A DNA stretch of 34,832 nt from Caldilineaceae bacterium (GCA_020433455.1 JAGRCP010000033.1:1-34832), one strand, 5' to 3'. Positions 7,890 through 14,909 are shown, counted from the stretch's first letter. Notes: a model not told the origin generated them from the sequence alone. Program-made: numbers and translations.

Positions 7890-8432
7890 TTACGTTTTGG
7901 GCGCGAGCAGCATAATCATGCTGCGACCGTCCATGGTCGGACGCTGCTCCACTTCCGTAACATCCGCCACCTCTTCGGCGACTCGCTTGAGCAGATCACT
8001 GGCCACGTCAAAGTGAACAATCTCCCGGCCCCGGAAGCGGACGCGTATGCGCGTTTTGGCTCCGTCCTTAGCGAATTTCCGAATTTTGGATATCACCACA
8101 TTTACATCATGGTCGTCGGTTTTGGGGCGCAGGCGTAATTCCTTGATTTCGATCTGCTTTTGCGCTTTGCGCGACTCGCGCTCGCGCTTCTGCTTTTCGT
8201 AGAGGTACTTGCCGTAATCCATCAGCCGGCAAACCGGCGGTTTGGCATTCGGCGCAACCTCTACCAGATCCAGATCTTTTTCTTCGGCAATAGCCAACGC
8301 TTTTTCAATCGTCACGATACCAAGCTGCTCGCCGTCATCGCCGATGAGGCGTACTTCGCGCGCGCGAATGGATCGATTGATCCGGGTGTTATCGTTCCGC
8401 TTGTTAGACCGAACGGGCGCTCTTCTACCGAT
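7890..8432 (-). CDS. infC: Translation initiation factor IF-3 (AUC start)
   Basis: IF-3 binds the 30S subunit, prevents premature joining of 50S and proofreads start-codon selection. With an ATC start at 8432 the protein has 180 aa. The N-terminal domain (TRINRSIRAREVRLIGDDGEQLGIV, residues about 17-40, then IEKALAIAEEKDLDLVEVAP), the linker (DYGKYLYEKQKRERESRKAQ) and the C-terminal domain (EIKELRLRPKTDDHD, KTRIRVRFRGREIVH) are all present. No ATG, GTG or TTG in this frame covers the N-terminal domain; the first GTG (8315) would delete about 39 residues. AGGAG at 8444-8440 is 7 nt from ATC. Rare AUU/AUC starts on infC mediate autoregulation in Escherichia coli. Confidence 0.93.
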   Translation of the reverse strand: MGRRAPVRSNKRNDNTRINRSIRAREVRLIGDDGEQLGIVTIEKALAIAEEKDLDLVEVAPNAKPPVCRLMDYGKYLYEKQKRERESRKAQKQIEIKELRLRPKTDDHDVNVVISKIRKFAKDGAKTRIRVRFRGREIVHFDVASDLLKRVAEEVADVTEVEQRPTMDGRSMIMLLAPKT

Positions 8433-8491
8433 ACGTCGTCTCCTTACTCTGCAGCGTTCTTGTAAAATTCCCTGAGGAAAATAAAATTGAT

Positions 8492-8522
8492 GCGTCTCCC
8501 CTTAAATCTCCAGAGGAGACGC
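8492..8522 (-). promoter_or_regulatory. Stem-loop at the 5' end of the infC leader
   Basis: GCGTCTCC and GGAGACGC (8492-8499 with 8515-8522) form an 8-bp stem, followed on the minus strand by a T/A-rich stretch. Transcription from the promoter at 8530-8559 should begin near 8523, so the stem would be the first element of the mRNA. It may protect the 5' end or serve as a regulatory site; L20-mediated control is a possibility I cannot verify. Confidence 0.5.
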
Positions 8523-8529
8523 TATGACA

Positions 8530-8559
8530 AGTATAACATTTGGCCCGTTTGAACGTCAA
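8530..8559 (-). promoter_or_regulatory. Promoter of the infC-rpmI-rplT operon
   Basis: On the minus strand TTGACG (8559-8554) and TATACT (8535-8530) are separated by 18 bp. It precedes infC by about 90 nt. Confidence 0.82.
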
Positions 8560-8609
8560 GCGGAAAAAGTTATGAAAATTGGAACCGACCCGGCGCGGCT
8601 CCACTGACC

Positions 8610-9299
8610 TTAACGGCCGCCCAAAGGGCTCTCCGGTTGGCCCAGCGGGCTGGCGGGTTGGCGCGATCCGCCGCGTGCCTTGGGAACGCCGACCAGGTGC
8701 GGATCAGCTTCCGGGCCTATACGTTCATATGGCTCCAACTCGACAACCGCCACGGTCCAATACCAATCCTTGCCCCGGAATTGCGCAGGGAATTCCATCT
8801 CATATGCGTAGATGCCCCGCCAGTTCGGTCGCATGCCGTCGGTGCGCCGCGCGTCATGCAGCCCGTTATGGGACTCGCCTTCCAGCCAGCCGCGCACCTC
8901 AAAGCCCATATTTTCGCCCAACTCGCCGTCCCATCGCCATTCGAAGCGTATGCGGGCCGAATCCAGGGCAACGCCGTCGCGCGGGCGGATCAGAACGGGA
9001 GCCGGAATTCCGTTTTCTTGTCTGATCACGGCTCCGGCCTGGGCGGGAGCCGCCCCTTGTCCGGTGATAGCTTGCACTGTCGCCTCTACGGCCCGGGCTT
9101 GGACTGTGGCCTGTACGGCTTCTGCAATGCGCGTGGCCATTGCGCCGTCAGGGCCGGGCGTCGCCGCTTGCACGACATCCTCGCCGGCTTGGATATCGCC
9201 AGCCGTCGCAACAGGCGTTGCGCGCACGGCCGCCATGAGCGCTGCGCAGAAGGCCAATCCAATCAGACAGAGGGTGAGCATCTTCGGACTTTTCAACAT
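8610..9299 (-). CDS. Secreted protein of unknown function
   Basis: A 229-aa exported protein. The N terminus MLKSPKMLTLCLIGLAFCAALMAAVRA is a signal peptide or signal anchor; LAFC is not a proper lipobox, so Sec cleavage after an AxA-like site is more likely. An Ala/Val/Thr-rich stretch (about 45-85, EAVQATVQARAVEATVQA) is low-complexity and helical. A beta-rich domain follows (about 95-200), beginning APVLIRPRDGVALDSARIRFEW and containing GKDWYWTVAVVELEP, like an Ig/FnIII-type module. The tail repeats SPLGQPESPLGG. I chose the ATG at 9299 because AAGGAGG lies 8 nt upstream; the ATG at 9320 lies before that site. It is downstream of thrS but separated by 366 nt. Confidence 0.8.
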   Translation of the reverse strand: MLKSPKMLTLCLIGLAFCAALMAAVRATPVATAGDIQAGEDVVQAATPGPDGAMATRIAEAVQATVQARAVEATVQAITGQGAAPAQAGAVIRQENGIPAPVLIRPRDGVALDSARIRFEWRWDGELGENMGFEVRGWLEGESHNGLHDARRTDGMRPNWRGIYAYEMEFPAQFRGKDWYWTVAVVELEPYERIGPEADPHLVGVPKARGGSRQPASPLGQPESPLGGR

Positions 9300-9665
9300 G
9301 ACAATTGCCTCCTTGTGCATTGCCGGACAAAGCAGGCGGTAAATCCCGGCGCAAAGAAGCCTCGGTTTCGGCTCGAGACGGAACGTTGCTATTCCCGCCG
9401 TAGAATTTACGCCTCAATAAAGTAAGTCTTGCGACTGTCATCATACATTCAATGTCAAGCGAAAAATCTCACATCTGGCAAAGATTGTCTCATAGGGAAG
9501 CAAAATAAATTTTTGACAAATCGTAGGGGCGTGAGATGCGGCGAAAGAGTTTTCTGCTCATTGCCTATTCATCCGGCCGCCGCACCTCGTGCCTCTACCA
9601 CAGTATCCCGCGCTTATTCGTGCTCACTATCAGCTGCAATTCAGCTGCGATCAGTTTTGCTTCCT
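9300..9665. other. 366-nt intergenic stretch, no gene seen
   Basis: It lies between thrS and the secreted-protein gene, both on the minus strand. A TTGACA occurs on each strand (minus strand near 9460, plus strand near 9512), but neither has a good -10 at the right spacing. Open frames crossing it have no recognisable content. The direct repeat CAGCTGC at about 9633-9650 is short. I see no terminator with a T-run after thrS. Confidence 0.6.
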
Positions 9666-11501
9666 TTACAGCAGCGGCGAGCGCGTGGCAACTCGTTCCG
9701 TAACCAGCGCCAGAAATTCCCCGAAGGGCAGATCATTTTGGCGTGATCCGTCCCGCTTGCGCAGGGCGACGCTTTCGTTCTCGATCTCCTGGTCGCCTAC
9801 GACCAGCATGTAGGGCACCTTCATCATTTGTGCCGCGCGGATTTTTGCGTTCATGCGTTCGCCGGCCAGATCGGCTGCCGCGCGTACGCCTGCGGCCTGA
9901 AGTTGCGCTTCCAGGCCCAGGGCATACTCATTGTGCGCGTCGGTAATCGGGATGATCCGTACCTGCTCTGGAGCCAGCCAGACCGGGAATACGCCGGCAT
10001 AGTGCTCAAGCAGAAAGCCGACCATGCGTTCATGGGTGCTCAGGGGCGCACGATGGATACAGAGCGGCGTTTCCTCCTGGCCTTCGTTGTTGATAAAGGT
10101 CAGGTCGAAGCGCGGCGGCACCGCAAAGTCCACCTGATTCGTGGCCAGCGTAAATTCCCGGCCGATCGCGCTCCAGACCTGCACGTCGATCTTGGGCCCG
10201 TAGAAGGCCGCCTCGTCGGCTACCTCGACGAAGGGAACGCCGCCGTGCTCCATGGCCCTCCGTACCATTTCTTCCGTCTTGGCCCAAAGGAGCGGATTGT
10301 CCACATATTTTTTGCCCAATCCTTTGGGATGGTGGGTGCTCAGACGCATGACGTAGCGTTCCAACCCAAACAGCTCGAAGTATTTGAGGTAGAGTCCTAC
10401 CACGCCCAGAAACTCTTCTTCAAATTGATCCACCGAGCAGTAGATGTGGGCGTCATTCATCTGCATGGACCGCACGCGCATAAGGCCGAAGAGTTCGCCG
10501 CTCTTTTCGTAGCGATAGCACGTGCCGTACTCGGCCAGGCGTACGGGCAGATCCCGGTAGCTGCGCAGCTTGGAGCCGTAAATTTTGTGGTGCATGGGAC
10601 AATTCATTGGCTTTACATAATATTTTATCCCGTCCAACTCCATAGGCGGATACATGCTCTCGGCATAGTAGGGCAGATGGCCGCTGCGGATGAAGAGGTC
10701 CTCCTTGGTGACGTGAGGCGTCCGCACGTGCTCATAGCCGGCGTTCGTCTCCATCTCATGGGCCAACTTCTCCAGCTCTTCGACGATGATGGTGCCGTTG
10801 GGCAGCCAGAGCGGCAGGCCGGGCCCGATTTCTTCGTCGAAAATGAATATCTCCAGTTCCCGCCCCAGCTTGCGGTGATCCCGCTTTTTGGCCTCCTCCA
10901 GCATCTTGAGGTGCGCCTTGAGTTCTTTCTTGTTGCGCCAGGCCGTGCCATAGATGCGCTGGAGCATGGGATTCGCTTCGTCGCCCCGCCAGTACGCGCC
11001 CGCCACGTTCATGAGCTTGAACGCGTCCGTACGCAGTTGGCCCGTATGCTCCACATGGGGGCCGCGACAGAGATCTTCAAAGCTGTCCTGACGGTAGGTG
11101 CTGATAACGGGCTTCTCGTCGATTTCGTTGCCGTATTCATCCACCTCACCCGCATCCAGCCCGTCGATTAGCTCCAGCTTGTAGGGCTGATCCGCGAAAA
11201 GTTGCCTGGCCTCGTCGGCGCTCACCTCCCGATACTCGAAAGGGTACTTGCCGGAGATGATGCGCTTCATGCGCGTTTCGATTTCTTCCAGGTCTTCAGA
11301 TGAGAAGGTCCTCGGCTTGCCTTCCGCATCCGTCCCGAGATCGAAATCATAGTAAAAGCCCGTATCGATGGGCGGACCGATGGCGATTTTAGCCTCGGGA
11401 TAGAGTTCCAGCACGGCCTGAGCCATGACGTGGGCCAGGCTGTGGCGGAGCTTGTAGAGTTGATCGTCCTCGTGTTTTTGATACCCGTTCTGTTCGCTCA
11501 T
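9666..11501 (-). CDS. thrS: Threonyl-tRNA synthetase lacking the TGS domain
   Basis: Charges tRNA-Thr and edits mischarged Ser-tRNA-Thr. At 611 aa it is about 30 shorter than usual because the N-terminal TGS domain is absent; the protein starts almost directly at the editing domain. Editing-site residues are visible: His20 and His24 (HSLAH), Cys145 and His149 (DLCRGPH). The class II catalytic core has the zinc ligands Cys301 (MNCPMHH), His352 (NDAHIYC) and His483 (CIHRAPL), spaced much as in the E. coli enzyme, plus GPGLPLWLPNG and GLMRVRSMQMND. The C-terminal anticodon-binding domain runs from about 505 (WLAPEQVRIIPI). The ATG at 11501 follows a 2-TM protein by 18 nt, leaving no room for a TGS domain. 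Confidence 0.97.
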   Translation of the reverse strand: MSEQNGYQKHEDDQLYKLRHSLAHVMAQAVLELYPEAKIAIGPPIDTGFYYDFDLGTDAEGKPRTFSSEDLEEIETRMKRIISGKYPFEYREVSADEARQLFADQPYKLELIDGLDAGEVDEYGNEIDEKPVISTYRQDSFEDLCRGPHVEHTGQLRTDAFKLMNVAGAYWRGDEANPMLQRIYGTAWRNKKELKAHLKMLEEAKKRDHRKLGRELEIFIFDEEIGPGLPLWLPNGTIIVEELEKLAHEMETNAGYEHVRTPHVTKEDLFIRSGHLPYYAESMYPPMELDGIKYYVKPMNCPMHHKIYGSKLRSYRDLPVRLAEYGTCYRYEKSGELFGLMRVRSMQMNDAHIYCSVDQFEEEFLGVVGLYLKYFELFGLERYVMRLSTHHPKGLGKKYVDNPLLWAKTEEMVRRAMEHGGVPFVEVADEAAFYGPKIDVQVWSAIGREFTLATNQVDFAVPPRFDLTFINNEGQEETPLCIHRAPLSTHERMVGFLLEHYAGVFPVWLAPEQVRIIPITDAHNEYALGLEAQLQAAGVRAAADLAGERMNAKIRAAQMMKVPYMLVVGDQEIENESVALRKRDGSRQNDLPFGEFLALVTERVATRSPLL

Positions 11502-11519
11502 GATTCTCTCAACATTCTT

Positions 11520-11900
11520 TCAGCTTATTATGGTCGTCAGAGTATCGGCAATGTCAACCAAAATCGCCGACACCCCGCGAAAAAGTGCAGCAAAAAAAAC
11601 CAACAGACTCTGCTCGATGGGAGCAACCCGGCTAGGCCAGCGATAGTGGGCTACCGACCAGGCCAGGATGATCACGGCGTACCAAAACCGCCGTTTTGCC
11701 CGACGCGCGCTTCTGGCCTTGAGCACCAGGTCAAGGGGCGTGGCGTCCGTCTTGAGCTTGATCTCCTGGGGCTTGATGTCAACAAGCGCATCCTTGTTCC
11801 AATTCTTGAAGAGGTTTCGGATAAAGGCCCCTGCGGCAGCCGCAAGCAGCACCAGGAGAAACTGGATCAGCAGTGGCAAGTTCAGGAATGTGGCAAGCAT
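11520..11900 (-). CDS. Small two-helix membrane protein upstream of thrS
   Basis: A 126-aa protein I do not recognise. Two hydrophobic segments are clear: about residues 3-25 (FLNLPLLIQFLLVLLAAAAG) and 72-90 or a little beyond (FWYAVIILAWSVAHY), with a further amphipathic stretch near 98-120 (LLVFFAALFRGVSAILVDIA). Between the first two lies a basic cytoplasmic-type region (KARSARRAKRR). It ends 18 nt before the thrS start and has an extended -10 promoter at 11952-11960, so the two genes are probably one operon. The ATG at 11900 lacks a clear ribosome-binding site, and about 45 nt of leader are expected. Confidence 0.68.
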   Translation of the reverse strand: MLATFLNLPLLIQFLLVLLAAAAGAFIRNLFKNWNKDALVDIKPQEIKLKTDATPLDLVLKARSARRAKRRFWYAVIILAWSVAHYRWPSRVAPIEQSLLVFFAALFRGVSAILVDIADTLTTIIS

Positions 11901-11951
11901 GGGAGTCTATTCCGCGGTTATCAAAAAGGTCGCCTGGTAGACAACTCAATC

Positions 11952-11960
11952 AGTATAGCA
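11952..11960 (-). promoter_or_regulatory. Extended -10 promoter for the small membrane gene and thrS
   Basis: On the minus strand TGCTATACT combines a TGn extension with a TATACT -10. The -35 region is weak. The same nine bases form the -10 region of the tRNA-Val promoter at 14134-14142. Confidence 0.6.
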
Positions 11961-11980
11961 CAACATGACGGACTTTCCAC

Positions 11981-12009
11981 TTGCGTTTTTACTGAACTTG
12001 GATTATTTT
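11981..12009 (+). promoter_or_regulatory. Promoter of the orphan gene at 12056
   Basis: TTGCGT (11981-11986) and TATTTT (12004-12009) are 17 bp apart. The expected start of transcription, near 12016, falls inside the GAAC-N4-GTTC palindrome at 12012-12027. Confidence 0.5.
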
Positions 12010-12011
12010 AT

Positions 12012-12027
12012 TAGAACTTTTGTTCTA
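12012..12027. promoter_or_regulatory. LexA-type palindrome (putative SOS operator)
   Basis: TAGAAC-TTTT-GTTCTA is a perfect 16-bp palindrome containing GAAC-N4-GTTC, the core of the Gram-positive type LexA box. It overlaps the predicted transcription start of the gene at 12056 and lies about 60 bp from the divergent thrS-operon promoter. Identification as a LexA site is inferred from the motif and position only. Confidence 0.5.
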
Positions 12028-12055
12028 GATAGCCTCCTGGACACGCATATTCACA

Positions 12056-12454
12056 ATGGATATTTTATCAAGCTTAGACATTATCAACCCGCTGGACGGC
12101 ATTTTCGGCCGTATCCTGCACGGCCCCATGCATCGCTTTACCTTTACGGCCGACCCCGGCCGTAGCGGACTTGACGTCGAGATGATGCTGCGCCAATACG
12201 GCATCCGCGTGTGGGGGCGGGAAATGGATGACAGCCTGGACCGGGCTCTGCTCGTCAAGCGATCTCAGGCGGTCTGGGCCGAGTATCTTCTCTGCCGGGC
12301 GGGCGTTTCGCTTACCTGCCCCTTGCTGGATCCGCGCAATGAGCATTACCGGCTTCAACATGCCCGCGGAACCATGCCTGTGCCATGGACGGAAGACGGA
12401 ATCGGCGCGCATAGCTTTGTGGACCGCATAGTCGATTTGATCGACCGCTTTTGA
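12056..12454 (+). CDS. Hypothetical protein, possibly SOS-controlled
   Basis: A 132-aa soluble protein I do not recognise. It has no signal peptide or membrane segment. Visible features are an N-terminal MDILSSLDIINPLDGIFGRI, a central charged region (GIRVWGREMDDSLDRALLVKR) likely to be alpha/beta, and two Cys residues (LLCRAG, LTCPLL). A stop codon at 12026 and the lack of other starts make the ATG at 12056 the likely start; no ribosome-binding site is seen. It is the only plus-strand gene between two minus-strand units, with its own promoter and the LexA-like palindrome. Its codon use looks like that of its neighbours. Confidence 0.65.
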   Translation: MDILSSLDIINPLDGIFGRILHGPMHRFTFTADPGRSGLDVEMMLRQYGIRVWGREMDDSLDRALLVKRSQAVWAEYLLCRAGVSLTCPLLDPRNEHYRLQHARGTMPVPWTEDGIGAHSFVDRIVDLIDRF

Positions 12455-12519
12455 TTGCCCGAGACAGATCAGCCCTGGATAAACGGACGGACACGCGCGG
12501 CGGAAGAGCCTGCGCCTGA

Positions 12520-12537
12520 CGAGGAGTTATCTCCTCG
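12520..12537. terminator. Small hairpin between convergent genes
   Basis: CGAGGAG (12520-12526) and CTCCTCG (12531-12537) form a 7-bp stem with a TTAT loop. It lies between the plus-strand orphan gene and the stop of the minus-strand peptidase. There is no T-run, so termination is uncertain. Confidence 0.35.
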
Positions 12538-12544
12538 CCGCGCC

Positions 12545-13747
12545 TTAAGTCCCTGCTCCTCTCGGCGCGGCTTCTCCGGTCAGCCATTCCGCGGCCTGCC
12601 AGGTCAGGAGCAGCAGGTGCTGCATTCCCCTGGGCAGAAGCCGCGGGGTAATCCATTCCTCCAGCCGATGGGCGTTGCCGCCTTCCGTAATGCCCACGCA
12701 GACGGCGGGAATGCCCCTGCTCAGGGGGATATTGGCGTCGGTGCTGCTGATGCTCAGTTCGGGTATGCCGGTTAGGCCCGCTTGGGCCAGGGCATTTACC
12801 GCGCCGATCACCAGCGGGTGCTGGGCGCTAATCTCGCCGCTGGGGCGATCGCCGATTGTCTCTATGCTGAACTCAATATCGGCGTTCTTCGCCGCGCCGG
12901 TTTGATAACGTTGCATAATGGCCTGGACCTGCGCATCAATTGCGGCCAATCCGGCCGGCGTTTCGCTGCGCATATCCAACTCCAGCCAGGCCGTCTGGGC
13001 AATGGTATTGATGGACGTGCCGCCGGCGATCCGCCCGATGTTGAATGTCGTGCGCGGCGTTTCCGGCGCATCCAGGCGGGTCAGATCCGCGGCCAGACGC
13101 GTCAAGCCGTGTATGGCGCTGGCCTCGCCAAAGTCGCTCCAACTGTGGCCGCCGGGCGCCGTTGCGCTGATGCGGTAACGCCTGGAACCCAGCGCCCGAT
13201 GGACAATACGGCCCAGGCCCATCCCCTCAATGACAATTGCCGCGCCGAGATTATTTTGCAGCCGATCGACGGCCGCGCGCATGCCGCGCAGATCGCCCAA
13301 TCCTTCTTCACCGCTGTTGGCCACCAGCCAGATGTCTGTAGGAGGAGTGTAACGCGCCAAAACTCTGGCCAGGGCCAGCAGCCCCGCCACGCCGGTGGAA
13401 TTGTCGCCCAGTCCGGGGCCGTAGACGCGTTCAGCCTGACTATCGACGCGTATGCTCAGGTCCGTCTCCAGGGGAAAGACCGTATCCGTATGGGCGCTGA
13501 CCATGAGCGCAGGGCCGCTTTGTCGGCCGGGAATGCGGCCATAGACGTTTTGCTCTTCATCCCGGCTTACATCCTGGAGGCCCCGCGCGCGGAACGCTTC
13601 TTCCACCCACGCCGCGCGTCCTTGTTCCTGGCCCGTGGGCGCAGGAATCTGCTGCACCTGGATACAGAGATCGAGCAGCTGCTTGCGCTGCATGCGGAAT
13701 GCAGCGGCAACTTTGGCTATGTCAGGCTGTTGATCTGGTCTTTGCAT
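12545..13747 (-). CDS. M20-family metallopeptidase under T-box control
   Basis: A zinc-dependent amino- or dipeptidase-like hydrolase of 400 aa, in the M20/M25/M40 clan and closest in pattern to PepT-like enzymes. The metal ligands and catalytic residues are in place: SAHTDTV (His86, catalytic Asp88), GLGDNSTG (metal-bridging Asp115), NSGEEGLGD (Glu147 base, Glu148), IVIEG (Glu174) and GGNAHRLEEW (His360). The bridging dimerisation domain is at about 190-300 (PGGHSW). It has no signal peptide, so is probably cytoplasmic and could release amino acids from peptides. It lies directly behind a complete T-box leader, so expression should rise when the cognate tRNA is uncharged. AGGCG before ATG 13747 is a weak ribosome-binding site; an ATG at 13693 is an alternative. 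Confidence 0.9.
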   Translation of the reverse strand: MQRPDQQPDIAKVAAAFRMQRKQLLDLCIQVQQIPAPTGQEQGRAAWVEEAFRARGLQDVSRDEEQNVYGRIPGRQSGPALMVSAHTDTVFPLETDLSIRVDSQAERVYGPGLGDNSTGVAGLLALARVLARYTPPTDIWLVANSGEEGLGDLRGMRAAVDRLQNNLGAAIVIEGMGLGRIVHRALGSRRYRISATAPGGHSWSDFGEASAIHGLTRLAADLTRLDAPETPRTTFNIGRIAGGTSINTIAQTAWLELDMRSETPAGLAAIDAQVQAIMQRYQTGAAKNADIEFSIETIGDRPSGEISAQHPLVIGAVNALAQAGLTGIPELSISSTDANIPLSRGIPAVCVGITEGGNAHRLEEWITPRLLPRGMQHLLLLTWQAAEWLTGEAAPRGAGT

Positions 13748-13763
13748 CGGCTGCGCCTATCCG

Positions 13764-13791
13764 TTTCGTGCAATAAATTTCGTGCAATAAA
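13764..13791. repeat. Tandem 14-bp duplication after the T-box terminator
   Basis: TTTCGTGCAATAAA occurs twice back to back. It fills the space between the T-box terminator and the peptidase start, overlapping the terminator T-run at one end. Confidence 0.8.
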
Positions 13792-14040
13792 AAAAGCTCC
13801 GTCCTCATGGGACGAAGCTTTCTCCGCGGTTCCACCCAAGTTGCCGCCGAAAATCGTTCGGCGGCCGCTTTGAAGCTGATAACGGAGCCGGCCGGAAAGC
13901 CTTTTGTTTGGCAAGCAAACCTTTGGGGCTTTCACTTACGGGCGGTGACATTTGCCGGGAATTCGCAATGATTTGCAGCCGATGATCATTGCTCTCTGGG
14001 AATTCGGGAATGGCAAATGCGTCCCGATCATTGCTTTGTC
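13789..14040 (-). promoter_or_regulatory. T-box riboswitch, probably sensing tRNA-Thr
   Basis: A cis-acting leader that reads the charging state of a tRNA. On the minus strand Stem I has a lower helix CGGG/CCCG (14026-14023 with 13942-13939), a specifier loop, a helix TTTGCC/GGCAAA, the AGAGAG bulge (13997-13992) and an apical GGCTGCAAA. GAAAGCC/GGCTTTC (13933-13927 with 13901-13895) starts later stems. The T-box TGGAACCGCGG is at 13834-13824. The terminator, an 11-bp stem (13794-13804 with 13810-13820) plus T-run, overlaps the antiterminator pairing TGGG/CCCA. Specifier ACC (13946-13944) followed by a purine suggests Thr, and TGGA pairs with a tRNA having U73, as in many tRNA-Thr. GUC (Val, 13949-13947) is an alternative reading. 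The T-box itself is secure; the ligand is inferred. Confidence 0.92.
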
Positions 14041-14043
14041 GAT

Positions 14044-14120
<77 letters not shown>

Positions 14121-14133
14121 GTAACGAGACGCC

Positions 14134-14162
14134 AGTATAGCATGTCGTCTCAAGATCAGCAA
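14134..14162 (-). promoter_or_regulatory. Promoter of tRNA-Val and probably the T-box/peptidase unit
   Basis: On the minus strand TTGCTG (14162-14157) and TATACT (14139-14134) are 17 bp apart, with a TGn extension before the -10. I find no other good promoter between it and the peptidase gene. Confidence 0.72.
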
Positions 14163-14243
14163 AATTATGGGCAATCCAAAGGCGTACTGTGCACGCCGGC
14201 TTCAGATTGTCGTGCATCAGCAGATTACGGCAAAGGCAGCCGC

Positions 14244-14909
14244 CTAATTGGAGAAGATATAGCCGGTCGGCCCGCTGCTCATGGCGTTGAGTTCGCTCTG
14301 GGTTTCCAGCATATAGCGCGTCAGGAGCATTTCCCGGTTCAGAATCTTGTTCTCCGCCCGCAGAAGTTGGGCGACGCTCTCCGCTTCCAGCAGTTGCTGC
14401 TTCTCCTCATTGCTTACTTGCAGGGCGATGGCCAGCATGTAGGCCAACATTTTCGGCTCCTGGGGAATGCGGCTGAGCTGCATCTTCGTATCGTGAACGG
14501 TCGATAAAAGCTCGGCGTACTCCAGCAATTTGGGCCGGAGGCGCTCTCCCAGCGCCGCAGTGGTCTGATTCTGCTCATCAACAATAGGGTGTTCCGAGAC
14601 ATGCGCACTCAGGTACGGGCGGCTGTAATCCAGCTCGTTGATCTTGAAGCGCCGGGCGCCTATGGCGATGATATTCATGCGTCCGTCTTTTTCCCGCTTT
14701 GTTTTGACGATGCGGGCCGTAGTCCCGATATCTTGCGGAATCGCAAAGCCGCCTACCTCTTTACCTTTCCGGATCAGGACGACGCCGAAGGGACTTTTGG
14801 TCTCGATACAGTGGCTGATCATTTCCCGGTAGCGGGGCTCGAAAACGTGCAGCGGCAGCATCATGCCGGGAAAGAGCACGACATTGAGTGGAAAGAGAGG
14901 CAGATGCAT
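14244..14909 (-). CDS. Lon substrate-binding (LON/PUA-like) domain protein
   Basis: A stand-alone protein carrying the N-terminal domain of Lon protease, with no ATPase or protease part. The signature LPLFPLNVVLFPGMMLPLHVFEPRYREMI starts at residue 3, and the PUA-like beta domain runs to about 120 (SPFGVVLI, GTTARIV, RMNIIAIGARRFKI). A helical C-terminal part follows (about 130-221, MLAYMLAIALQVSNEEKQQLLE). I chose the ATG at 14909 (221 aa), with GAAGG 7 nt upstream, because homology begins there. A TTG at 15002 with GAGGA upstream would add 31 unconserved residues and cannot be excluded. The role is unknown; related proteins are common in bacteria. Confidence 0.88.
   Translation of the reverse strand: MHLPLFPLNVVLFPGMMLPLHVFEPRYREMISHCIETKSPFGVVLIRKGKEVGGFAIPQDIGTTARIVKTKREKDGRMNIIAIGARRFKINELDYSRPYLSAHVSEHPIVDEQNQTTAALGERLRPKLLEYAELLSTVHDTKMQLSRIPQEPKMLAYMLAIALQVSNEEKQQLLEAESVAQLLRAENKILNREMLLTRYMLETQSELNAMSSGPTGYIFSN

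Noticed and set aside
7890-8315. Short infC starting at GTG 8315
   Set aside because: It would remove most of the IF-3 N-terminal domain, which is plainly encoded upstream in the same frame.
9828-11171. 447-aa open frame antisense to thrS
   Set aside because: It is a shadow of the strongly conserved thrS reading frame in GC-rich DNA; no ribosome-binding site or family motif.
11430-12014. 194-aa plus-strand frame over the thrS upstream region
   Set aside because: It is antisense to the small membrane gene and covers both divergent promoters; the minus-strand protein has clear membrane helices.
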